Source: Pseudoclavibacter helvolus (GTDB taxonomy: Bacteria; Actinomycetota; Actinomycetes; Actinomycetales; Microbacteriaceae). Taken from it: DNA of 64,000 bases. Where the stretch lies: positions 1,178,001 through 1,242,000 of the forward strand of contig NZ_JACHWJ010000001.1 in NCBI RefSeq assembly GCF_014191305.1. Reading direction: 5' to 3'. A program made the translations under genes and the position numbers. This document shows positions 57,326-64,000 of the stretch, piece after piece. The notes beneath the pieces are model-generated. The model was given only the letters and a program-made list of their open reading frames with translations, was not told where the DNA came from and made no database searches. The stretch's first letter is position 1. Each line of letters begins with the position of its first letter.

Positions 57326-58309
57326 ATGACCAACGATGCACCCACATCCAACGACCCGCGGACAGCGTGGGGCGACGGCCTCGCCACGATCACGAACGAC
57401 GGACAGGTGCTCGACGCCTGGTTCCCGACGCCAGCACTCGGCCCATTGCCGGAGGGCCGCGACCCGCACATCTCGCCCGCCAGCTTCGCAGCTCTCGCCT
57501 ACGACGACGAACGCCGCCAGGTGCAGGTCAGCCCGGTCACGGTGACCGTGCAGCTCGACGAGCCAGTGGGGAGCGTGGTTGACGCCTACCTCCGCCTGCA
57601 CCTGCTCAGCCACCTTGTGGTCGAGCCGAACAGCATCAACCTCGATGGCATCTTCGGCCACCTGCCGACAAACGCGTGGACCAACGTCGGCCCCATGCGA
57701 CCGGAGCTGGCCGCCAGCTCGCGTGCGACCCTCCAGCGCGAGGGTATCCAGGTCTACGCGATCGACAAGTTCCCGCGACTCCTCGACTACGTGATGCCGG
57801 CGGATGTCCGCATCGCCGACGGCGGCCGCGTGCGCCTGGGCGCGCACCTCGCTCCCGGCACCGTCGTCATGCACGAGGGCTTCGTCAACTTCAACGCCGG
57901 CACGCTCGGCCGTTCCATGGTCGAAGGTCGCGTCTCTCAGGGGGTCATCGTCGGAGAGGGCAGCGACATCGGCGGCGGCGCATCCATCATGGGCACGCTC
58001 TCGGGCGGCGGCGTGCAGCGCATCCGAATCGGCGAGCGCGCCCTGCTCGGAGCGAACTCCGGTATCGGAATCTCCCTCGGTGATGACTCGATCGTCGAGG
58101 CCGGCCTGTACGTCACCGCTGGCACGAAGGTCTCTCTCGTCGGCCAGAGCGACCCTGACGGCCAGATCGGCGAGCCACGTTCGGTGAAGGCTGCGGAGCT
58201 CTCCGGCGTGCCGAACCTGCTCTTCCGACGGAACTCGCTCAACGGTGCCGTCGAGGCCATCGCGCGCACGGGTTCGGGCATCCAGCTCAACGACGCCTTG
58301 CACGCGTAG
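57326..58309 (+). CDS. dapD: Tetrahydrodipicolinate N-succinyltransferase
   Basis: A 327-residue enzyme, actinobacterial DapD type. It transfers succinyl from succinyl-CoA to tetrahydrodipicolinate. The first half is an alpha/beta domain; from about residue 165 repeated hexapeptides (RIADGGRVRLGAHLAPGTVV, GEGSDIGGGASIMG, GERALLGANSGIGIS) form the left-handed beta-helix. The loop VMHEGFVNFNAGTLG is the substrate-binding segment. Divergent from dapE. Confidence 0.94.
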   Translation: MTNDAPTSNDPRTAWGDGLATITNDGQVLDAWFPTPALGPLPEGRDPHISPASFAALAYDDERRQVQVSPVTVTVQLDEPVGSVVDAYLRLHLLSHLVVEPNSINLDGIFGHLPTNAWTNVGPMRPELAASSRATLQREGIQVYAIDKFPRLLDYVMPADVRIADGGRVRLGAHLAPGTVVMHEGFVNFNAGTLGRSMVEGRVSQGVIVGEGSDIGGGASIMGTLSGGGVQRIRIGERALLGANSGIGISLGDDSIVEAGLYVTAGTKVSLVGQSDPDGQIGEPRSVKAAELSGVPNLLFRRNSLNGAVEAIARTGSGIQLNDALHA

Positions 58310-58338
58310 CAGCTGCTCCGCTCCCCGGAGACAGAACA

Positions 58339-58383
58339 ACACTCCCCGCTGGCCACCTGTCGTGCGGCTCGAGCGGGGAGTGT
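58339..58383. terminator. Terminator after dapD
   Basis: A 12-bp perfect stem (ACACTCCCCGCT and its complement) with a 21-base loop, starting 30 bp after the dapD stop. Confidence 0.65.
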
Positions 58384-58408
58384 CTTGTTCGTTCAGCGTA
58401 AGGCGAGA

Positions 58409-58454
58409 GCCGCCGGAGCGGAAGCCCTCTCAGGGGTTTCCATGCTCCGGCGGC
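58409..58454. terminator. Terminator after gltA (minus strand)
   Basis: An 11-bp stem (GCCGCCGGAGC and its complement) enclosing a second GGAA-CCC/GGG-TTCC stem, 26 bp downstream of the gltA stop. Confidence 0.7.
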
Positions 58455-58479
58455 ACTCTTGTTCTCCGGCGGGCTGAGC

Positions 58480-59814
58480 TCAGAGGAGCTGGAAGCCGCG
58501 GTTCTCCGGGTAGTGGCGTTCTGGCTCGCCCGTGTACAGCTGCTGCGGGCGACCGATCTTCGTCTTGGCGTCGGCGTTTGCCTCGCGCCAGTGCGCGAGC
58601 CAGCCTGGCAGCCGGCCGATGGCGAAGAGGACCGTGAACATGCGCGTCGGGAACCCCATGGCCTTGTAGATGAGGCCCGTGTAAAAGTCGACGTTCGGGT
58701 AGAGGCTTCGCTCTTTGAAGTAGTCGTCGTTGAGTGCGACCTGCTCGAGCTGCGTGGCGAGCTCCAGGAGCGGGTCGTTGACGCCGAGGGCGGCGAGCAC
58801 CTCGTCGGCGGACTCCTTGACGAGCTTCGCGCGAGGGTCGTAGCTCTTGTAGACGCGGTGGCCGAACCCCATGAGGCGCACCCCGTCTTCTTTGTTCTTC
58901 ACGCGCTCGACGAAGCGGTCGACGCCCTCGCCGGATTCCTGGATCTGCGCAAGCATCTTCAGGACGGCCTCGTTGGCGCCACCGTGGAGCGGGCCGTTGA
59001 GGGCGCTGATGCCAGCCGAGATCGACGAGTACATGTTCGCCTCGGTCGAGCCGACCAGGCGCACGGTCGAGGTCGACGCGTTCTGCTCGTGGTCGGCGTG
59101 CAGGATGAGGAGGCGCTCGAGCGCCTTCGAGAGCACGGGGTTGACCTCGTACGGCTCCGCGAGATTCCCGAAGTTGAGCTTGAGGAAGTTGTCGACGAAG
59201 TCGAGCGAGTTGTCCGGGTACAGGAACGCCTGGCCGATGCTCTTCTTGTGCGCATAGGCGGCGATGACCGGGATCTTCGCGAGGAGGCGGATGGTGGACT
59301 GCTCGACCATCTCGGGGTTGTGGACGTCGAGCGAGTCCTCGTAGTAGGTCGAGAGCGCGTTGACCGCGCTGGAGAGCACGGACATCGGGTGCGCGTGCGG
59401 CGGCAGTGCCGTGAAGAAGCGCTTGAGGTCTTCGTGCAGGAGCGTGTGGTGGCGGATGCGATCCGTGAAGTTCTCGTACTCGGACTCGGTGGGGAGCTGA
59501 CCGTAGAGAAGCAGGTACGCGACCTCCAGGAAGCTCGACTTGGAGGCGAGTTCCTCGATCGGATAGCCGCGGTAGCGCAGGATGCCGTTGGCACCATCGA
59601 TGTAGGTGATGGCCGACTTGGTCGACGACGTGTTGACGAAGCCCTGGTCGAGCGTTGTGTACCCGGTCTGCTTCATGAAGGTCGAGATATCGACCGCGTC
59701 AGCACCTTCCGTGGCACGCAGGACGGGGAACTCAGCTGTCCTGTCGCCGATCCTGAAGGTGGCCGAGAACGCCTCGTGCTGGTGGGCCTCAGCCTGCTTG
59801 TGCTGTTCAGTCAC
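58480..59814 (-). CDS. gltA: Citrate synthase
   Basis: A 444-residue type II citrate synthase, condensing acetyl-CoA and oxaloacetate. Conserved active-site segments include LLILHADHEQNASTSTVRL, GPLHGGANEAVL and MGFGHRVYKSYDPRAK, which hold the catalytic histidines, and an Asp in the VDFYTGLIY segment. The GTG at 59814 has GAGGAGG four bases upstream. A possible -10 (TAGGCT) lies 57-70 bp upstream. The gene is convergent with dapD. Confidence 0.95.
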   Translation of the reverse strand: MTEQHKQAEAHQHEAFSATFRIGDRTAEFPVLRATEGADAVDISTFMKQTGYTTLDQGFVNTSSTKSAITYIDGANGILRYRGYPIEELASKSSFLEVAYLLLYGQLPTESEYENFTDRIRHHTLLHEDLKRFFTALPPHAHPMSVLSSAVNALSTYYEDSLDVHNPEMVEQSTIRLLAKIPVIAAYAHKKSIGQAFLYPDNSLDFVDNFLKLNFGNLAEPYEVNPVLSKALERLLILHADHEQNASTSTVRLVGSTEANMYSSISAGISALNGPLHGGANEAVLKMLAQIQESGEGVDRFVERVKNKEDGVRLMGFGHRVYKSYDPRAKLVKESADEVLAALGVNDPLLELATQLEQVALNDDYFKERSLYPNVDFYTGLIYKAMGFPTRMFTVLFAIGRLPGWLAHWREANADAKTKIGRPQQLYTGEPERHYPENRGFQLL

Positions 59815-59878
59815 AGATCCTCCTCGAGCGGGTGGGGGATGCTCCCCGGCGAGCACGCAGAACGCGCAGTTTCCTCAT

Positions 59879-59884
59879 AGCCTA
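59879..59884 (-). promoter_or_regulatory. Possible -10 element of gltA (TAGGCT)
   Basis: TAGGCT on the minus strand, about 65 bp before the gltA GTG at 59814; gives a leader with the GAGGAGG ribosome-binding site. No clear -35 was found at the usual distance. Confidence 0.4.
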
Positions 59885-59944
59885 ATCGGTCGACAAGGTG
59901 ACTATGCGAATCCACAATGAAACCCGCGATGCGCTGTTCGTTAT

Positions 59945-61075
59945 CTACTGAGCTTTCGCGGAATGGTCATGACTGGCCGCGTAGAGGCGCCGGGCAGCCT
60001 CGTCCACCTGGTCATCCGTGGCTGTCAGCGAGACGCGAACGTTCCGCCCACCGGCCTCACCGTAGAAGACGCCTGGGCCGCCGATGATGCCAAGGTCGGC
60101 CAGTTCACCGATCGTGGTCCACGAGTCGTCGCCCTTGGTGCCCCAGAGATAGAGGCCAGCTTCGCTGTGCTCGATGCGCAGCCCCCAGGCCTCCAGCGCC
60201 GGCAGCAGCGCATCTCGTCGTCGCTGGTAGCGGTTGTACTGCTCGACGGCATGGTGATCGTCTCCGAGAGCCGCTGCGATGGCCGCCTGCACTGGCGCAG
60301 GGACCATGAGCCCCGCGTGCTTGCGTGCCACCAGGAGGCGAGAGATGAGGGCCGAGTCGCCAGCGATGTAGGCCGCGCGGTACCCCGCAAGGTTCGATCG
60401 CTTCGAGAGCGACGAGCACGCGAGGATGTTCGTGAAGTCGCCGCCGTTGACCCGCTCGTCGAGGATGCTCGGGATGCGCTCCCCCGCCCAATCGCCCCAA
60501 CCGAGTTCCGCGTAGCACTCGTCGTTGATGATGACTGCCCCGAGCTCGCGAGCGCGGTCGACTGCAGCCCTGAGCTCCTCGACTCCGAGGACTCGCCCAT
60601 CTGGGTTGCCGGGACTGTTGAGCCAGATGAGCTTCGTCGATTCGGGCCAGGCAGCGGGGTCGTCGCTCGCGAACCCGGTTGCGCCGGCGAAGACGGCGCC
60701 GATCTCATAAGTCGGGTAGGCCCGGGATGGGTAGACAACCGTGTCACCGACACCCAAGCGCAAGAAGAATGCGGCCGTCGCGACGAACTCCTTGGAACCG
60801 ACAGTGAGCATGGTGTTCGCGCGCTCGAGGCCGGTGACGCCGCGGCTCCTGGCGAACCACGCGACGACGGCGTCTCTGGCTTCGTTGGTTCCGATCGTCG
60901 TCGGGTACGAGTGCGCGTCCGCGTGCTCCCGAAGCGCCGTGCGCACGATCTCGGGAGTCGGGTCGACGGGCGAACCGATGGAGAGGTCGACCGCTCCGGC
61001 TGGATGCGCCTTCGCGCGCTCGACGTAAGGGGTGAGCTGGTCCCACGGGTAGTCGGGGAGCTCGCCGAGCGTCAC
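59945..61075 (-). CDS. dapC: N-succinyldiaminopimelate aminotransferase
   Basis: A 376-residue PLP aminotransferase of the actinobacterial DapC group. It reads [18 protein letters not shown] at the start, [12 protein letters not shown] (the NP of the cofactor site), [10 protein letters not shown] and the Schiff-base lysine in [17 protein letters not shown]. It converts N-succinyl-2-amino-6-oxopimelate to N-succinyl-diaminopimelate. The GTG at 61075 overlaps the ferredoxin stop by four bases (GTGA), as in the mycobacterial fdxC-dapC pair. Confidence 0.93.
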   Translation of the reverse strand: MTLGELPDYPWDQLTPYVERAKAHPAGAVDLSIGSPVDPTPEIVRTALREHADAHSYPTTIGTNEARDAVVAWFARSRGVTGLERANTMLTVGSKEFVATAAFFLRLGVGDTVVYPSRAYPTYEIGAVFAGATGFASDDPAAWPESTKLIWLNSPGNPDGRVLGVEELRAAVDRARELGAVIINDECYAELGWGDWAGERIPSILDERVNGGDFTNILACSSLSKRSNLAGYRAAYIAGDSALISRLLVARKHAGLMVPAPVQAAIAAALGDDHHAVEQYNRYQRRRDALLPALEAWGLRIEHSEAGLYLWGTKGDDSWTTIGELADLGIIGGPGVFYGEAGGRNVRVSLTATDDQVDEAARRLYAASHDHSAKAQ

Positions 61076-61398
61076 GCGCCTTCCCCCTGCGGGTCGAGCG
61101 CGGCGATCAGCGGGTGGTCGTGGTGGATGACGCCCACCTTGGCGGCCCCGCCCGGGGAGCCGATCTCGCTGAAGAAGTCGACGTTGGCGGTGTAGTACTC
61201 GCTCCACTCGTCGGGCAGATCATCTTCGTAGTAGATGGCCTCGACGGGGCAGACGGGTTCGCAGGCACCGCAGTCGACACATTCGTCAGGATGGATGTAG
61301 AGCATCCGATCGCCCTCGTAGATGCAGTCGACGGGGCACTCATCGATGCAGGCCCGGTCTTTCACGTCGACACAGGGAAGGGCGATGACGTAGGTCAC
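61072..61398 (-). CDS. fdxA: 7Fe ferredoxin
   Basis: A 108-residue ferredoxin of the FdxA/FdxC type. Cys9, Cys17 and Cys50 would bind the 3Fe-4S cluster, and Cys21, Cys40, Cys43 and Cys46 (with CVDCGAC) the 4Fe-4S cluster. The GTG at 61398 has GGAGGAG eight bases upstream, and the gene overlaps both neighbours by four bases, so it is translationally coupled to the upstream membrane protein and to dapC. Confidence 0.94.
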   Translation of the reverse strand: MTYVIALPCVDVKDRACIDECPVDCIYEGDRMLYIHPDECVDCGACEPVCPVEAIYYEDDLPDEWSEYYTANVDFFSEIGSPGGAAKVGVIHHDHPLIAALDPQGEGA

Positions 61399-61865
61399 TG
61401 GGGTGACTCCTCCTCGTTCGAGTGCGATCTTCCATCGTACTCGTCGCGAGCGCGTACTGTCCGCACGCGCCGGCTCGGCAACTCGGGCCAGAAGGCACAG
61501 GCAGCAGCGACCAGCGAGGCCAGGGCCAGCCAGGCAAGCCCGAACGCGTCGCCCACGACCACGACGCTCGAGCCGGGATTCCAGAGCCCGAGCCCACCGA
61601 CGGCCACCACCACCCCGACCGCGAACCCAGTGGTCATCCACCGGTCGACGAGGTACAGGCGCAGGCCGATTCCGAGGCACAGGATGCACACGAGGCCGAG
61701 CACGATGCCCACCCAGAGCGTGGTGTCGAAGAGCTCGACACGCCCCCGGTGGAGGAACGTCGTCACCGTGCCGACGATGACGCCAAAAACCGCGTAGAGC
61801 AGCGCGCCGAGGATGCGTTCCCCGGCTCGCTGCTCTACAACGGGCTGTTCGATGACTTCCGTCAT
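61395..61865 (-). CDS. Four-helix membrane protein of unknown function, upstream of fdxA
   Basis: A 156-residue protein with four membrane segments (about 19-39, 51-71, 77-97 and 104-126) and a charged C-terminal tail. Start ATG at 61865 has TAAGG four bases upstream. Coupled to fdxA by a GTGA overlap. I do not recognise a family. It lies 45 bp after typA on the same strand and may be transcribed with it. Confidence 0.8.
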   Translation of the reverse strand: MTEVIEQPVVEQRAGERILGALLYAVFGVIVGTVTTFLHRGRVELFDTTLWVGIVLGLVCILCLGIGLRLYLVDRWMTTGFAVGVVVAVGGLGLWNPGSSVVVVGDAFGLAWLALASLVAAACAFWPELPSRRVRTVRARDEYDGRSHSNEEESPQ

Positions 61866-61910
61866 ACGACCTTAATCTTCACCGCGAACCCTGGAGGCTC
61901 GCACGTTCGA

Positions 61911-63827
61911 CTACTGCTTCTTGGCGCGCGACGTCGCACGAGCACGTGCGTTGCCGTCAAGGAGCAGCTTGCGGATGCGGATCTTCTCGGGCGTGACCTC
62001 GACGCACTCGTCTTCGCGAGCAAACTCGAGTGACTCCTCGAGCGTCAGGACGCGGGAGGGAGTCATCGACTCGAACGTGTCCGCGTTGGCGGAGCGCATG
62101 TTCGTGAGCTTCTTCTCCTTGGTCACGTTGACGTCCATGTCGTCGCCGCGCGAGTTCTCGCCGATGACCATGCCCTCGTAGACCTCTTCGGTCGGCTGGA
62201 CGAAGAACGACATGCGCTCCTGCAGGGCGATCATCGCGAACGGCGTCGCGACTCCCGCGCGGTCAGCGACGATCGAACCAGACGTGCGGGTCGTGATGGG
62301 GCCAGCCCACGGCTCGTAGCCGTGCGAGATCGCGTTCGCGATGCCCGTTCCACGCGTGCTCGTCATGAACTCGCTGCGGAAGCCGATGAGGCCTCGCGAC
62401 GGGATGACAAACTCCATGCGAACCCAGCCGGTGCCGTGGTTCGACATGGACTCCATGCGGCCCTTGCGGGCAGCGAGAAGCTGCGTGATGGCGCCGAGGT
62501 GCTCTTCAGGCGAGTCGATCGTGAGGTGCTCGTACGGCTCGTGCGTCTTGCCATCGACGATCTTCGTGACCACCTGTGGCTTGCCCGCCGTCAGCTCGAA
62601 GCCCTCGCGGCGCATGTTCTCGATGAGCACGGAGAGGGCGAGCTCGCCACGACCCTGGACTTCCCAGGCGTCCGGGCGTCCAATGTCGAGCACGCGGATC
62701 GAGACGTTACCGATCAGCTCGCGATCGAGGCGGTCCTTGACCATGCGTGCGGTGAGCTTGTGACCCTTGACCTTGCCCATGATGGGCGAGGTGTTGGTGC
62801 CAATCGTCATCGAGATGGCGGGCTCGTCGACCGTGATGCCTGGCAGCGGACGGATGTCCTCCGGGTCAGCGATCGTCTCGCCGATCATGATCTCGGGGAT
62901 ACCGGCGACGGCGACGATGTCGCCGGGGCCAGCCGAGTCGGTCGGGACGCGGTCGAGCGCCTTCGTCTCGAGCAGTTCCGTGATGCGCACGTTGTGCACC
63001 GAGCCGTCGTTCTTGACCCAGGCCACGTTCTGGCCCTTCTTGAGCGTGCCGTTGAAGACGCGCAGGAGGGCGAGACGGCCGAGGAACGGCGAGCTGTCGA
63101 GGTTCGTGACGTGCGCCTGGAGCGGCGCCTCCGGGTCGAAGGCTGGCGGCTGGATGTGCTTGAGGATCGTCTCGAAGAGCGGCTCAAGGTCGTCGTTGTC
63201 CGGCAGCTCGCCGTCGGCGGGCTGGTTGTGCGATGCGGCACCGGCACGGCCGGAGGCGTAGAGCACGGGCAGGTCGAGGATGCCGTCGAGGTCGAGGTCG
63301 GGGACCTCGTCAGCCATGTCGGAAGCGAGGCCCAGGAGGAGGTCCTGGCTCTCGGCGACGACCTCGTCGATGCGAGCATCGGGACGGTCGGTCTTGTTGA
63401 CGCACAGGATGACCGGGAGCTTCGCCGCGAGTGCCTTGCGGAGCACGAAGCGGGTCTGCGGGAGGGGGCCCTCTGAGGCGTCCACGAGAAGGACAACGCC
63501 ATCGACCATGGAGAGGCCGCGCTCGACCTCACCACCGAAGTCGGCGTGGCCAGGCGTGTCGATCACGTTGATCGTGATCGGGCCATCCGTGGCGTGCTTC
63601 CCCTTGTAGGAGATCGCCGTGTTCTTGGCGAGGATCGTGATGCCCTTTTCACGCTCGAGGTCGTTCGAGTCCATGACTCGGGCCTCGGTCGAGTGGCTGT
63701 CGTGGTCACCGAACGAGCCGGTCTGCTTCAGCATGGCGTCGACGAGGGTGGTCTTGCCGTGGTCGACGTGCGCCACGATGGCGACGTTTCGGAGTTCAGA
63801 ACGGTGGGCGACAGGCACAGCAGTCAT
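61911..63827 (-). CDS. typA: Translational GTPase TypA/BipA
   Basis: A 638-residue ribosome-associated GTPase. G1 is [10 protein letters not shown] (residues 19-28), G2/G3 are in [15 protein letters not shown]4 is [11 protein letters not shown]. Elongation-factor-like domains II, III and V follow, with [17 protein letters not shown] and a basic tail ([12 protein letters not shown]). TypA assists ribosome assembly and stress adaptation. The ATG at 63827 has no clear Shine-Dalgarno. Confidence 0.95.
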   Translation of the reverse strand: MTAVPVAHRSELRNVAIVAHVDHGKTTLVDAMLKQTGSFGDHDSHSTEARVMDSNDLEREKGITILAKNTAISYKGKHATDGPITINVIDTPGHADFGGEVERGLSMVDGVVLLVDASEGPLPQTRFVLRKALAAKLPVILCVNKTDRPDARIDEVVAESQDLLLGLASDMADEVPDLDLDGILDLPVLYASGRAGAASHNQPADGELPDNDDLEPLFETILKHIQPPAFDPEAPLQAHVTNLDSSPFLGRLALLRVFNGTLKKGQNVAWVKNDGSVHNVRITELLETKALDRVPTDSAGPGDIVAVAGIPEIMIGETIADPEDIRPLPGITVDEPAISMTIGTNTSPIMGKVKGHKLTARMVKDRLDRELIGNVSIRVLDIGRPDAWEVQGRGELALSVLIENMRREGFELTAGKPQVVTKIVDGKTHEPYEHLTIDSPEEHLGAITQLLAARKGRMESMSNHGTGWVRMEFVIPSRGLIGFRSEFMTSTRGTGIANAISHGYEPWAGPITTRTSGSIVADRAGVATPFAMIALQERMSFFVQPTEEVYEGMVIGENSRGDDMDVNVTKEKKLTNMRSANADTFESMTPSRVLTLEESLEFAREDECVEVTPEKIRIRKLLLDGNARARATSRAKKQ

Positions 63828-63954
63828 TCAGGGGTGCTTTCATTTGAGAAAAGGGCAGTTCATCCTACGTCACGGAGGGCATGCCTCCCGACCAGCGCGG
63901 ACTTGACCCGTTTTAGCCAGGTCTGGGCCAGCACTGGCCGATGGTCTTCCGGGA

Positions 63955-64000
63955 TCACTGTCCGGATTCGCGCTCCTCTGCCTCGGCGCGCAGGATCTCC
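63955..64000 (-). CDS. C-terminal end of an unidentified protein, cut by window edge
   Basis: The final bases on the minus strand read in one frame as EILRAEAEERESGQ followed by TGA at 63955-63957. The hydrophilic, Glu/Arg-rich tail with high-GC third positions looks like the end of a real gene upstream of typA. Too little is present to identify it. Confidence 0.5.
   Translation of the reverse strand, partial: EILRAEAEERESGQ

Noticed and set aside
63910-63945. Terminator for the gene cut at the window end
   Set aside because: The GGCCAG/CTGGCC inverted repeat has only six base pairs and a two-base loop; too weak to call.
1-64000. Prophage, insertion sequence, integrase or toxin-antitoxin genes
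   Set aside because: No transposase, integrase, phage structural or antitoxin-like reading frame was seen; composition and gene order look like core chromosome throughout.

Overview
This window is a stretch of ordinary, tightly packed actinobacterial chromosome. The GC content is clearly high, GTG starts are frequent, and a DAP-type (diaminopimelate) lysine pathway, AdnAB-type recombination nuclease, UPF0182, DUF3107, DUF3117 and SRAP genes are all present. Together these suggest an actinomycete, most likely of the family Microbacteriaceae (inference; no 16S is present). I see no prophage, insertion sequence, CRISPR array or rRNA. There is one tRNA gene, the initiator tRNA-fMet.

Layout. (1) 1-15031: nucleotide and cell-wall genes (partial rdgB, rph, murI, pncB), a DUF3039 protein, an ABC transporter pair, an EcsC-like protein whose 3' end is tandemly triplicated, a membrane HtrA protease, a KAT-like aminotransferase facing a nitrilase-family amidase, an extremely acidic small protein, a GNAT-AAA+ fusion coupled to a Pat/HisC aminotransferase, and an SRAP protein. 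(2) 15032-22980: a LexA-controlled DUF6504-dnaE2 mutagenesis operon, a GNAT acetyltransferase, a two-component system, a DUF817 membrane protein and tRNA-fMet. (3) 23353-43943: a block in nearly the gene order of Mycobacterium tuberculosis Rv3193c-Rv3211: UPF0182, Lon-like PDZ protease, DUF2342 zincin, E1-like protein, UvrD2, NudC, a degenerate kinase-fold protein, AdnB, AdnA, DUF3107, a membrane protein, a ferritin-like protein and a DEAD-box helicase. (4) 44055-64000: PHP and EEP phosphoesterases, aminopeptidase P, a stress-protein domain protein, a soluble MgtE_N/CBS protein with DUF1003 and Mrp, tatB, an O-methyltransferase, DUF3117, sodA, a lipoprotein, a PIG-V-like glycosyltransferase, dapE, dapD, gltA, dapC, fdxA and typA. 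This resembles a compressed Rv1165-Rv1232c order.

How the genes work together. DapD, DapC and DapE are the three succinylase-branch steps to diaminopimelate, which feeds peptidoglycan (murI) and lysine. AdnAB, UvrD2, SRAP and DnaE2 are DNA break and lesion functions. rph and rdgB handle RNA 3' ends and nucleotide-pool sanitation; NudC and PncB belong to NAD metabolism.

Two regulatory themes recur. About twenty genes have a -10-like hexamer ending 6-9 nt before the start codon with no Shine-Dalgarno, which is the signature of leaderless mRNAs. Gene ends are marked by perfect 11-16 bp hairpins that mostly lack a T-tract. The most interesting signals are the 69-bp in-frame, stop-containing tandem repeat at the end of the EcsC-like gene, the soluble MgtE_N-CBS/DUF1003/Mrp operon, the kinase-fold protein lacking all catalytic residues next to adnAB, the zinc-less NudC, and the GNAT-AAA+ fusion.
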